A model generated the notes under the pieces. That model was not told the DNA's origin, searched no databases, and was given only the letters and a program-made list of their open reading frames with translations. DNA of 64,000 bases, from positions 731,948 to 795,947 of the forward strand of contig NW_024003416.1 in the NCBI RefSeq assembly GCF_014805625.2, written 5' to 3'. The DNA is from Glossina fuscipes. Lineage: Eukaryota; Arthropoda; Insecta; Diptera; Glossinidae. The position numbers and the translations under genes were made by a program. Below, piece after piece: positions 35,924-46,949 of this stretch (the first letter of the stretch is position 1; each line of letters opens with the position of its first letter).

Positions 35924-37915
35924 GGGCGGTTGGAGAAGGTCTTATATTTTGACTATTGGAAACTCATCAAATATTTATGTCCAAAATAATACTGCGTGCT
36001 TTAACGAACACGCGGATGGACGAAACCTAACCTACCGAAAGAGCACACTCTAAGCCTTGGGCTTTTCATTATCAGGCCCATGATTTCTATGGGAGACGCC
36101 GAATTTGAGTCCGAAGACCCCCTGTAAATATACCTATAACCAAGAATTTAATTATTAGACATATTTTTTTCCTTAAGATTTTTGTTTCATCGGTTCACTT
36201 CTCTATTAATTAACAATTATGCCAAAAAAAACCTAATAATCAAATACGTGTACACAAAATTATCCAAATTTAACTCTTATCGCTAAATAATACTAATAAT
36301 ATATAAACAAACAAATAAAAACTGGTTTGTCTGATGTACAATCTATATTTTATAAAGGTAAATCTATTGTATCGTTATTTTACGTTCTAGTTGTTGTTAT
36401 TATATAAATATTTAATAAAAAAGAAAAAAACATATGAGGAAAGAACATCGTTTTTGTTTATCGATCAAAATAATAAACATTTTAGATGAAAATTAAGTAC
36501 ATTTTTTTTTAATGATATTTTTTTACGTTGCAGAAAATATTTTCAAGCTTTTTCTTGTCCAAAAGAAGTATAATTTTTATAAGTTCTCTTCACTCCATAT
36601 CGGAAAATCTTTCAAGTTTGAATGACACAATATTAAAATGTCGTTTTGTTCTTAATCGATTACTCATATCTTATTTTTGTTTATATCTCCTTTTCATAAG
36701 TCAATCGTTACATGCTTTTTCTTTCGATGATTACACGAGCGTCTTAATTATTACAAAATGGCTATTTCTTCAAAAAAAGAAATAGGCTCTAATTTTTTTT
36801 CTTCTAATATTTACAATTAACTAGATGGGCAGTGCAATAATATGAAATATTCAGTGTTCTTTAGTAATGTAACAATTTTTTTCCTTTCTTCTTTTTACAT
36901 CACGATCAAAAGTAATTCATTATTTTTCATTGTTCGTCTAAAAGTGACATCAGGTTGACTTTTCGCATTGAATTATTTTATGACATTTCTGTTTAGTTTT
37001 CCTTTTTGATCAAATAAAATAAATATTTTGTGGGATTATAAAAACGATAAGTGGCACATACTTAAAGAGAAATCACAAACTTTTTCTTAATTTTTATTTT
37101 CTAGGACAAGCCATTTTGGTAACACAACATGTATTTTTTTCTGCCCCGATCAACTTAATATTTTCACAATAATGTAATAATTTTAACAACTTTCACAAAT
37201 TATTCTTGACACATTTTTTCCTTTACTATTTAGAAAAGTCTTGTAATTTCGTAATTATTTTTCCTGACTCTTCTTTGTAAATCTTTCCCCATCCAATTTT
37301 TTCTTCTTTGCATTCCTCCTAAAAAAGGCGGAAAATCAGAGAAAACTACTAACTCTCTTGCCGTCAACTTCCTTTGTGCGTGAACTTAACAGACTAAGTA
37401 ATGCCAGGTTGCATTTTGAGGAATCATAATTTGTTAAGACGTAACCACAAATTACACAAATTACAATATATTTCAAGTTTTTATAAATAAGATATCAATT
37501 TTTTTTTTTTTTTTGGTTTTAACGATTTTGCGAAGGACTGGAAGAAGCCGAATAATGGTAACAAATGTCATAGTAACCACGCCCATAACGATGTTTTGCA
37601 AAACAAATATATATATATACCTAATATATAAATTGAAATGAAAGCAAATGAACAGTTCAATTAAAATCTACAGTAAAAACTGTCCAGATATCTTAACAAA
37701 TCGAAGTTACAAAAACAGAAAGCTGGATATGGAACGATAGGTAGTCTAAAGGTATATAATCGTGGTGTTAACATGGTGAGAGCCTTGAAGATTGTAAGTG
37801 AAGCGCATAAGGACTTCAACTTTGCCATCTTAATAAGCGAAGTTTCAATAAGTTCAAGAATTACTTTTTCAGTTATCTTTAGTGATCTTTATTTTAGATA
37901 TCGGTGATGTTTGTA
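35924..37915. other. AT-rich spacer without a supported gene
   Basis: T-rich and A-rich runs only. The 85-codon plus-strand frame at 36,528-36,785 is Phe/Leu/Ser-rich by composition. At 37,579 CCACGCCCAT may be a minus-strand scrap of dispersed repeat R. Confidence 0.5.
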
Positions 37916-37919
37916 TAAC

Positions 37920-38000
37920 AGGGACGTGGTTAAAATCGCATCTTTAAAATAATAATAAAAATAACAGAGATGTGGTTAAAACTGCATCTTTAAAATAACT
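37920..38000. repeat. short direct duplication
   Basis: GTGGTTAAAATCGCATCTTTAAAATAA is followed about 48 bases later by GTGGTTAAAACTGCATCTTTAAAATAA. The second copy overlaps the end of the unknown minus-strand frame at 38,299-37,976. Confidence 0.8.
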
Positions 38001-38299
38001 TTTGTGGAAGCGACGGTTGGTACGTTGTCCGCCATGACAGAACTTGCACTGAGGGAGACTGTGGGATCACCTTCTATATAAGGCGGTGCATAAATTAGAA
38101 GATCATACGAGTTCCAAAGTAACGTAAAGTTAAATATCCTGATTTTGAAAGCAGTAGTAGAAATCCGAAATGTTTCGTTATGTGCGTGTACAATCCGCAT
38201 AGGTGCAATTGTTTGGGTGATGTTTTCTGTGCGTTGTTTGAAGTTTCCGTTTCTTATAAAAACAAAACATTTTGCAGCGATATTAATGTTGACTCCCAC
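37976..38299 (-). CDS. 107-codon frame of unknown function, possible exon or transposon scrap
   Basis: The minus-strand frame runs open from a stop at about 38,338 and has a balanced composition. Examples are VNINIAAKCFVFIRNGNF, NITQTIAPMRIVHAHNETF, and a C-terminal part YAPPYIEGDPTVSLSASS that is less AT-driven than most frames here. An AG preceded by ATTTCAACCT lies just upstream of the open stretch and could be an acceptor. I recognise no domain. It may be a fragment of a retroelement or a single exon; there is no donor or partner exon I would defend. Confidence 0.25.
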   Translation of the reverse strand: MGVNINIAAKCFVFIRNGNFKQRTENITQTIAPMRIVHAHNETFRISTTAFKIRIFNFTLLWNSYDLLIYAPPYIEGDPTVSLSASSVMADNVPTVASTKVILKMQF

Positions 38300-38779
38300 T
38301 TGAAAGATTCGCGTCTGATTTGATAGCAGATACTAGGTTGAAATTGGGTAACTCCTGGCCCACCCGTTATGCTCCCCGATATAAATAAGCATTTTTGCAT
38401 TCCGGATAATTCCTAAGCTAGAAGTTAGTTGCTCTAGACTGCCATAGTTTTCTTTTGAGGTCGAAAGAAGTGTTTTACTCTGTAATAAGCCGTATGAAAA
38501 TTGAAAGAGCTGTCTTAATGTGCTTAATATGGAAGCTCTCTGGAAGTGTAGGAATATGGTGTCTAGTATAACTCAGCAGTAAGACTTAGGGTAACAGTAA
38601 AAACTTATGTGTCAATGTTCCTCCTAAAGTAAACTGATTAGTAAAATGATTACTTCTTGAGATTTAACTCTGTTTTTGGCAATCATTCATTTCACGTGCG
38701 TCAAGAGGACTTGTATCAGCATAATGATACCCTTCAATGTGGAGCTTTCACCACCAGTATTTTCAGAAAAAATTTGGAA

Positions 38780-39600
38780 ATTTATGTGGGATAAGTGTTG
38801 TACTTTATAAGTAATCAAACAAAAACACGGAAAACAAAGATATTCATAGTTTTTCCTATGTAGAGCTGTGGGTGTTGTATTCATGGTCTTTGAAAGGTTT
38901 AGGTCATTTTCAAATTCTTTTGCAAGTTTGCGTGCAACATCTTTATTGTTGCGAAAGGGAGGATGTTTACCACAGATGTTACACACTCAGACGGACGGAT
39001 TGTCAGATGAATTGACGGACATGCTTAGGCGCATTCCGAATTTGCAACTGGCCAAAAATTTATACACTTCATGGAATTTTTGAACCTTGCTTCTGTGCCT
39101 TATAAAAGTTTTGAAAAAAAAAACAAAATGAATAAATGAATACATTATAAAATTAAGCAGAAATTTTTTCCATTTTTAGAGGTACTACATTGCCAAAAAT
39201 ATACTGTCAAATTTTTGTAGATTTATCTGCTGTAGTTTATGAGTAACGAGCAAAAAACCAATATTTTATTCCTTTCGAAAAGCACAGGTGACCTTATTTT
39301 ACTTAGTACCATAGGCGTGCCCTTTCACCGATTTAGTTCATATTCAATACCAATCTACGTGCAGGAACTTTCTATGTTCCTTCAAAATTTAAAGTCGATA
39401 GTTTGGTTTTTGTTGCTAGGAGAATATCTACAACAGACATATATCTGCACAGACGGACATGCTTAAACCGATTCAGAATTTGATGCTGTGGGGTCTTTGA
39501 AGCTTCTTTCTGGAAGTTGCAAACGTTTTGACAAAATGAATACACCACCAATCGTTCAATGGTGGGCATAAAAACGGTTCGAATTTGTGAAAGATAAATA
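38780..39600 (+). repeat. dispersed repeat R, two copies in tandem
   Basis: The first copy (38,780-39,130) carries CATAGTTTTTCCTATGTAG, ATGTTTACCACAGATG, CAGACGGACGGATTG and GGACATGCTTAGGC. It ends TTATAAAAGTTTTGAAAAAA, matching 58,130-58,340 closely. The second (39,170-39,600) repeats the pattern with GAGTAACGAGCAAAAAACC, TAAAGTCGATAG, CAGACGGACATGCTTAAACC and GGGGTCTTTGAAGCTTC. The 71- to 99-codon frames here are by-products. Confidence 0.75.
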
Positions 39601-40485
39601 ATATATTGTTAAATGTTAATAAAAAAAAATTTGCGTTGGTCAATGTATAAATATTAGGCAGAATGTTTCCACAAACCGTTTTATATTATTTGATGGACGT
39701 GAATCGAACTTTGCAATAGAGAATTATTGTGGGACGCGGAAGTGCTTAGCGACTTGCTTCCGGTCCCCTCACACTACCTGAAAAAATGTAAGGTTTTTAG
39801 TAATAAATATATATATTTATTTTCATTATATTTAAAATAGTCTTATTTTAGATCAAATTAGAGAAGAACCATAAAGGATTTAACTAAGTTCCTCGTTAAC
39901 ACGCTCACATTCACTTGGGATCTGGCGAAAGAGGAAAACGACCTTTTTCTTTTTCAGCTTCACTACCGTGGTATTAATTGATTTATCGCACTCGATTTTC
40001 TTCTTTAATAATTGAGGTTGCTCTCTTAATAATTGCGGAACAGTCTCTTGAAAGTGCTTTCGCTATCAGTTTGCTTCTGAAATACTTCATAATTTTTTTC
40101 TGAAGGAAATTTTTGTAATTCCCATCGGAATGGTGCATCTTTACTTCACGGCGGCGACTCATAAAATATAATATATATAATAAGATAATATGCTTCTATT
40201 ATATGATATTGTTATGAAATTTGCTTTTACTAAGATACAGTCCGTATCACTGGATCGTGGATATTTTATTCAAGAGAAATGCACTTCAAAGTTCTTTTGT
40301 TTTACTACTTTGTCTTTCACAACAGTAGGAATATTTATTTACAATTTATTTTGGCCGTACTCTCAACTTCTACATTCTTGCCAAACTAACCCTACTTTTC
40401 ACAAATATTCTATTTATATACAATTTTTCAAGCATCTTACTATACCTAAATTTATGGTTTTATTTCTAATCCCAGCCTAGTTTTC

Positions 40486-40635
40486 CTCTAATTGTTTTCA
40501 TCGGCCAGCACCTGCATGACGCGCCTGCGAATGTGCACTTAGCGTTTACCTGTCTGCTTTTCCGCTAATCGTTTTCATCAGCCTGCAGCTGCATGAGGCG
40601 CCTGCAAATGCTCATTTGGTTTTTCTCTTCTTTAC
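40486..40635. repeat. tandem duplication, unit about 75 bases
   Basis: TTTTCCTCTAATTGTTTTCATCGG with CTGCATGACGCGCCTGCGAATG is followed by a second copy TTTTCCGCTAATCGTTTTCATCAG with CTGCATGAGGCGCCTGCAAATG. It is richer in G and C than its surroundings. No coding role is visible. Confidence 0.8.
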
Positions 40636-40639
40636 GAAA

Positions 40640-43530
40640 TTTATTATTACGAAAATTACTTAGCTGACATTAACTGAATTTGGGATTTTCGTAACAATAT
40701 TATTCGTCTCTATTAAATAATGACAATCTGACTGATGTGAATGTTTGTTATGTTTTAATATACGTATATTATGTATGTTTACAGATTATTTCGGTTATAA
40801 TTCGCTAGATTAAAACCAATAAAAACTTATATAAACAAAGCTATTTTTCTTATTGAACTAGAACAAATATAAATAAAAATGCGCTTCTTTTTCATTTACA
40901 TATGCATGATACAAATGAAAATGGCACGAAAGTCTTACACGATTGTAGCGAAAACGTTTACCAACCACCGGCTTGGTCGCGAACGAAAATTAGCGTTCAT
41001 ACACAAGATTACCTTGCTAATTTTTGTGCAGCATATATGTGTTTCATTTCCGAGTTTCGAGCTTTTGCGTGTGCGCAATAGTTGCGATAAACGCTTTTTT
41101 CTATCTATTAAACGACTTGAAAGTTCACGTTTTACATTAATATTTTTTCAGTGAGTAGACTTGCTTTAATAAGAGAAAACAACTATAAATGGAAAACAAA
41201 ATAAATTCGAAACAAAGTTGTTCACTTACAAACAGGTGAACCAAAACACATATCTTTTACTTTGTGAAAGATACGTAAAATATATATACTTTTTTTTATT
41301 TTTTTTCTTTATTCTAATTGACTAATTAACGCTCTTAATCCGCCAAACTTGTTATCAATCTTGCATTATCAATCTTTCCACAAATCTCCACACACTGCCG
41401 TTATCATTGATGAAACTCAAAGAATTAATAGGGCGTTTAAGTGAGTGAATTAGAACCGGCATATCTTCCGCATTCTCAAATTAAGGTGTATTAAAATAAA
41501 ATGTAGAAGGAATATATCCGCTTTAAGGTATGTTTTGTGAAAACTAAAACGTTAGGTTTTACTTTGATTTTTAGAAGCTGATTAAAAAGAAAAATTTGAT
41601 TTTAAACAATATCTGTTCTTGATCCATAATTCATATTGTAGTGTGTTTAATGACAACTTATTGCCACGAAACGATTTAAGTGCATTTTTAATATCTGTTA
41701 ACAATTGCACTCTTCGCTCCTGATTTTGATTCTTTTTTTTATATTGGTGACTACTTCGTTGGCAAATCCGAGATGTGAGAGCAGAGACCCTTTTCAAATC
41801 TTTTTACTGTTTTGTTACAAGATATATATTTGGAGAAGAATAACTATTTTTATTAATAATAGTATTATTAATAATAGTCAGCCTTGCAATCTATGACATG
41901 AAATCTTCTAAACATATATAAAAAACAATTAAAAAGTAATCCAAAAAATGTACATTATAGTTGTGCTCACGGTTGTGATCCCTTTGTGAACGGCAACGTA
42001 TCGTTTCTAAAAGTTTTTCTTTCCATAATATTTTTAGGTAATGAAATGAATTAAGTGAAATAAAGATTTTCAACAAACCAGCGCGGTATAGGCTCAAGAC
42101 TAAAACAGAAAGCTCCAGAAGGTAGTATGAGAGAATCACCGCTATTAGAGAAATTGTAATATTTCGTTTAACAATATTTTATGTACGATTCACAAATTTG
42201 AACTTGTTTGTTTTATTTCTTTATACATAAAAGAAAATGTGCTTTAAATATCGTTTTATTTTATTTTTACAGCTGTTTTTTTATAACTGCAATCTTGAAC
42301 ATTCCATTCTGAGACAAATTTGCTCGAAACGATAGCTATTTTGCTCTCACCTTATTTAATAGATATGAAAAAGGATATTTCACAGCTGTTGTACGTGCAC
42401 AAGCAAAAAAAAAGAAAGTAAACGAAAAATTGTGAGGATACACACAAAGTACAAAATTGCCCGAAAAACGAGAACTATAGTTAAATTTTTCCGTTCAGCC
42501 TATTTCAGTTTCTTCCACTCTATTGCTCTCGCTCATAGCGGTTGCCTCCGTTGAATACCGGGATCTAAGGCAGGATAATTTTGATGCGCGAATGCTAATG
42601 CTCCCACATAATATATAAATTTTATTTAAGTTATATAAGTTAAGAAACTCTGTAATGACCACTCTGATAAACTTGAAAAGTTCGTAAACAATGCTCGTTA
42701 TGTTAAACCACACATAAACATTTACATTATTATTAGTTGAAATAATAAATATTTGTCAATTCTCTCAATCCTATTTTATTTATTAAGGTTGGAAAATAAG
42801 CCACCTAATGAAGTGCTGACTGTAAATAAATGGTTGCATGGTAACAGTTTTGTACAATATTAATTCGAGTTTGCCGTTGCTTCAAAAGCTATATTGAAGA
42901 TTTAGAAAATAAATCCATAGCTAATAATATTAAATAAAATTAAATGTTACAATGAAAGTTTAAGGCCGCCTAATTAATTTATTTGACTGACACCCGAACA
43001 TAGTTCAAAGAAGTAAGATCCGAGTTGCTACGAACTGCGGTGATGAGAAAAAAATTTTGTGTGCTAACCCGTGAAAGCAAAAGGATAACCAAGAGGAACT
43101 CTAAATAAAATAAAAAATAAATAAATAAAAAATCTTGCTAAATGGAAACACTAATAATATTAATATAAGTAGCAAATTTCACATTCTTTAAAGAGTGGAA
43201 AATTTGTATATATGTAAGAAAAAACGCATATCTCTACCTTCACCAAAATAAAGCAAATAGAAGCATATTTAATAGAAAGAAAGAAAAAAAATTTTAGAAT
43301 GAAACTATGGTAAAGGAAAAAGCAATAAGCAAGAAAAGAGAGGAAAAGAATAAAGATAAATCAAAAAAGACGAAAATAAGGATAAATTAATGAACAAAGT
43401 CGCATTTAATAAAAACGAGAAGGAAAAAATGAAAAAGTTATAACTACCTGGGGCCAAATATCGCATAACTACCACCATTAAAATCTTTAGTGCCTTATCC
43501 TTTTATTTACGGTCGTAAAAAGTGAATGAA
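40640..43530. other. AT-rich spacer without a supported gene
   Basis: The 91-codon plus-strand frame at 40,879-41,154 and the others here lack motifs and splice context. The long A-rich stretch at 43,070-43,440 is simple in composition. Confidence 0.5.
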
Positions 43531-43536
43531 ATAAAA

Positions 43537-44310
43537 TTTATCGACCACGTGTTGACGTCCACCATAATTAATTTAGATTTAACGTACTTAGCTTTTCGTA
43601 TTCTACTTTCCAAGTCCTTTTATTTGATACCTATGTTAGCGGTATTGTGACGAAAGAATCAATCCATTACGTTGTGACGCGCACCATAACTAATTTAAAG
43701 TTAACAGGCTTACTTTGTCGCCTTCTACTTCTGAAGCACTTTTATTTGACATCGTTATCGATGGTATTATTGACGGAAAACTAATCCAATCCATCGTGGT
43801 GTGCTTACCATGTTTACTTTAGAATTAACGCGTTTTTAGGCAGCTAATGTATCTTCATTTTGAGTAAATGAAAATGTTAAATTGTCTTGTTTACCTTATA
43901 ATTAACAAACATGAAACGTTAAAAAAGAAGGTTTAATAACTTATAATATCGTGTGAACATGACCGATTGTATGCATTTCTGTACATAAATAGTAGAGCTA
44001 TCCGTAAAGTAAATGTAGAAAATTTCAACTTTCTGTCTCTCATATTTTGTGAGTAAAAAGCAAAAACCCACAAATTTTTGCTTACAGAAACAGGATTGCG
44101 TTCAGTCTACCCTTTGCTGTGGGTGTGTGCTGTGATTAATTTGGTCCGTTGTAAATAAAGAAACTTTCGAAGTTTCTACCAAATTTGAAGTCGATATCTT
44201 CATTTTTGCGACCAGGAGAGTGTCAATAGCGCCCACCACACAGACAAATCGACGACCAGATATGGCTTAATCGATTCAGAATTTCACGCTCAGGAACAAT
44301 ATAAATGTAG
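43537..44310 (+). repeat. dispersed repeat R, copy with an internal tandem array
   Basis: The left part is a tandem of about three units of 120-126 bases. The alignable landmarks CCACCATAATTAATTTAG, GCACCATAACTAATTTAA and TTACCATGTTTACTTTAG lie at 43,560, 43,681 and 43,807, each followed by TTAACG/TTAACA, TTTTATTTGA and a GGTATT-type ending. The right part (43,900-44,310) aligns with 34,490-34,770, including 31 identical bases at 44,177-44,207. Copy 1 at 34.3 kb has only a single unit, so the array expanded here or contracted there. Confidence 0.75.
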
Positions 44311-44524
44311 CGCCTCGCAAGATTCCTTTTGTTTGTTTCAAACATTCTGATAAATGAGAATACCTCCCTCCTTCGGAATAAAGATAAAATTAAACTAAAG
44401 AAACAAGAAAAGATAAAAAGAAAATAGAAAAATGTAATAAAAAAAAGGGAAATATAACAGTTAAGCTGAAAGGAAAAGAAAGTAACAGAAAGTAGCCAAA
44501 TTTTCAAAGTTAAGTTAAAAATAA

Positions 44525-44640
44525 ATAGAGCTGATAGTTTATGTTGCTAGTGCTCAGTTCTTTCTCTTTAGTTTAAGAATTTATTTCATTAGTCTAAAAA
44601 TTTACATTAATAACAATGATAATAAGTGAAAACAAATATA
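44525..44640 (+). repeat. 5'-truncated LINE/SINE 3' end
   Basis: GCTGATAGTTTATGTTGCTAG, then TTTAGTTTAAGAATTTATTTC, ATTAGTCTAAAAAT and ATAACAATGATAATAAG. This matches the 3' end of LINE 1 (6,665-6,745) and the SINE body at 57.75 kb. No tRNA-like head is present. Confidence 0.6.
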
Positions 44641-44814
44641 AATTAATTAAAAAAGCAGCAAATTTATAAAAATACTGACGTTTGTATGAAATCGTTATTA
44701 TAATATTAAAAATCTTTGAATAACTTATTGCTGAGGTTTTTGCGGAATATTAAATATTAAGATGCGCCCTGAAAATTTCATCATCACGCATTGTTCTTAA
44801 TGCGAATCAAACAC

Positions 44815-46946
44815 CAGATGTGGGGCCGCCCGTTTTCAATCTGTTCGACATGCGGGAACAAACGGCACTAGAGTTCAAGAGAAATGAAGGAAGACGAGAA
44901 GTTCAGAATATAATTAACCTAGACATAAGGACAATACTGAATGGACCCTGCAAGAGGCACCAACTTAAATGGTTTAAACTAAATCCCGCGTGTAGTCTAA
45001 CTCTTAGAGAATTCTTAGGAAAGCCAGACGAATTTAGCTCTTGGGAAAGAAGCATTGATAGTATGTTAGGAAATTAGAAACAACACAATAGGACAAGCAG
45101 ACTTAGCCCGCTACAATCCCCTAAATTGGAACAAGATATAAAAGTGCTTAACAACGCGTTACGTTGCCAAAAAGGATCCAGGGGTACCGAAGTGTCAAAT
45201 AAAAAAAAAAGACACAAGAGTATTTAGGAATTCCACCAAGACCTACTTGTTCATGCCTCCTTTTTATTCCTAACAAACTTTCTTGTATGAGTATCGCCTC
45301 TGAGTCGTTAAACAATATGCCTCAAGCATGTCAAGAGAAAACAGTTCATAAATTCATAAAAGGTCGTACGGACGATTTAGCTCGTTTACTCAGCTTGACA
45401 AAACAAATGCATTTGCAACAAGTCTTACATCGCTACCTAAAACTTGAAAATGTAAACTATAGAATACAGCAAGATAACAATAGCCAAGTCACAAGTCGTA
45501 GGAACATAGATCCGCCATCAACCAATGTCAGGGATCACCTACAACAATTGAAAGGCGTTATCACAAAGGATTCAACCATCCAAGGACAAACCACACAACA
45601 TTTGAACGGAATTTTCAATATCGACAATACCATACCAGTCAATATTGCCCTCAGAACGACAACCACCTGACGGACCATTGGACGTTGGATGCAACATTAT
45701 ACAAGCCACCCATGTAAATTTTGCAGACATATACAGAGGAAAGTGCACAGTTACAGCAATTTCAAAGGTTACCTTCCAAACCACGATGACAGTTCAAGAT
45801 AACCTGTAGCCAGGAAGAAAATGGAGAAAATACAGAAGAACCAAATTCGGGGATAAAATTGGAACTAAGTGAAAATACCCAATGTGATCAAAAAGAACAC
45901 CTGGGGGATATTCATTTTTAAACTAAGCAACCTTTAATTCCTTATTTCGAACCAAGAAATGACAGAGGGGGTATTCTTAAAATTTTTAATAGGAATAGGA
46001 TCAAAAAGAAGCTATGATGAGTCCAAACATATACACGAACTCATTGTAAACAACAAACTGTTTTCAGCAGGTAACGTCTGTGGCAACATTGAAAATGGAA
46101 ATATTCAATTTTTAATTTTACCCAAACTACGCTATTTATTCAGAAATTGTCCGTATTCAGTAGCTGTGAAAGAAGAAGTAGATAATCAAAGAAAGGAATT
46201 ATTAGGCGATAATATTATTAGATCTTTAAGATCTTCATCCAACTCATCTGTGTGGATTATTCCAAAGAAAATAAAATCATCCTGTCAAAAAATATGTGGA
46301 ATGGTAGGGGGTTATCGTAAATTAAACAAAATAACTATTGGTCTCCTAAGACCAACGACCTTTCTATCTCATACTCTGAATAAAACAGATGAAGCCTTTA
46401 CCACAAACGGCAAGGAGATGTTAGATATGATATGGTCACTAAAAGCATTGCGTAAGTATGTTTACGGATGAAGGAAATCAACATCTGCATGGGTCATCAA
46501 CCAGATCACAGACCACATCTCCCAAACAGGTAGATATATTCTTTAACGGATATGGTCCATAGTGATGAAAGCTCCTTAATTCTATCAAGTTCCTATTAAG
46601 TACAAGAAGTTCCTGCAAACGTGTTCGACAATCAGTTATTTATAAAATAGAGTAATGAAGAGATCGATGAATTCGAAACCATCTTCCAGAACTTTTCGAG
46701 ACATACAATAACACTGTAAGGCCTTACTTCAGAAGAAAAGGTCTGCGTGCTACAGAGCCATTTATGAGGATGATACAAAATGTCTACTCACAGCATTTTA
46801 AAGATTATCGCACAGGATTTTCGCAAACTATAGTAAAGGATTTAGAAACTGAGGGATTGAGCGAGCAGAAAAAATTTGTCAAGAATATCCTAGACCTCAC
46901 AGAAATCCTAGATTTTGCAAAAATCCTTCTTTTCAGACCAAGCTAA
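44815..46946 (+). pseudogene. decayed Ty3/gypsy retrotransposon, 17.6/297-like group
   Basis: Gag pieces lie at 44,820-45,077 (TLREFLGKPDEFSSWERSID) and 45,287-45,670 (HKFIKGRTDDLARLL, then LHRYLKLENVNYR). They correspond to the conserved capsid region of insect errantivirus-type elements. The N-terminal RT block is at 46,150-46,340 (YSVAVKEEVDNQRKELL, VWIIPKK, then YRKLNKIT with the preceding Asp replaced). From 46,348 the frame jumps directly to the RNase H block (TTFLSHTLNKTDEAF, SLKALRKYVYG), so the RT palm with its catalytic motif is deleted. A frame-shifted HQPD echo at 46,495 and faint integrase-side pieces to 46,946 follow. No LTR, primer site or envelope was identified. It is a dead copy, described only. 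Confidence 0.75.
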
Positions 46947-46949
46947 GGT

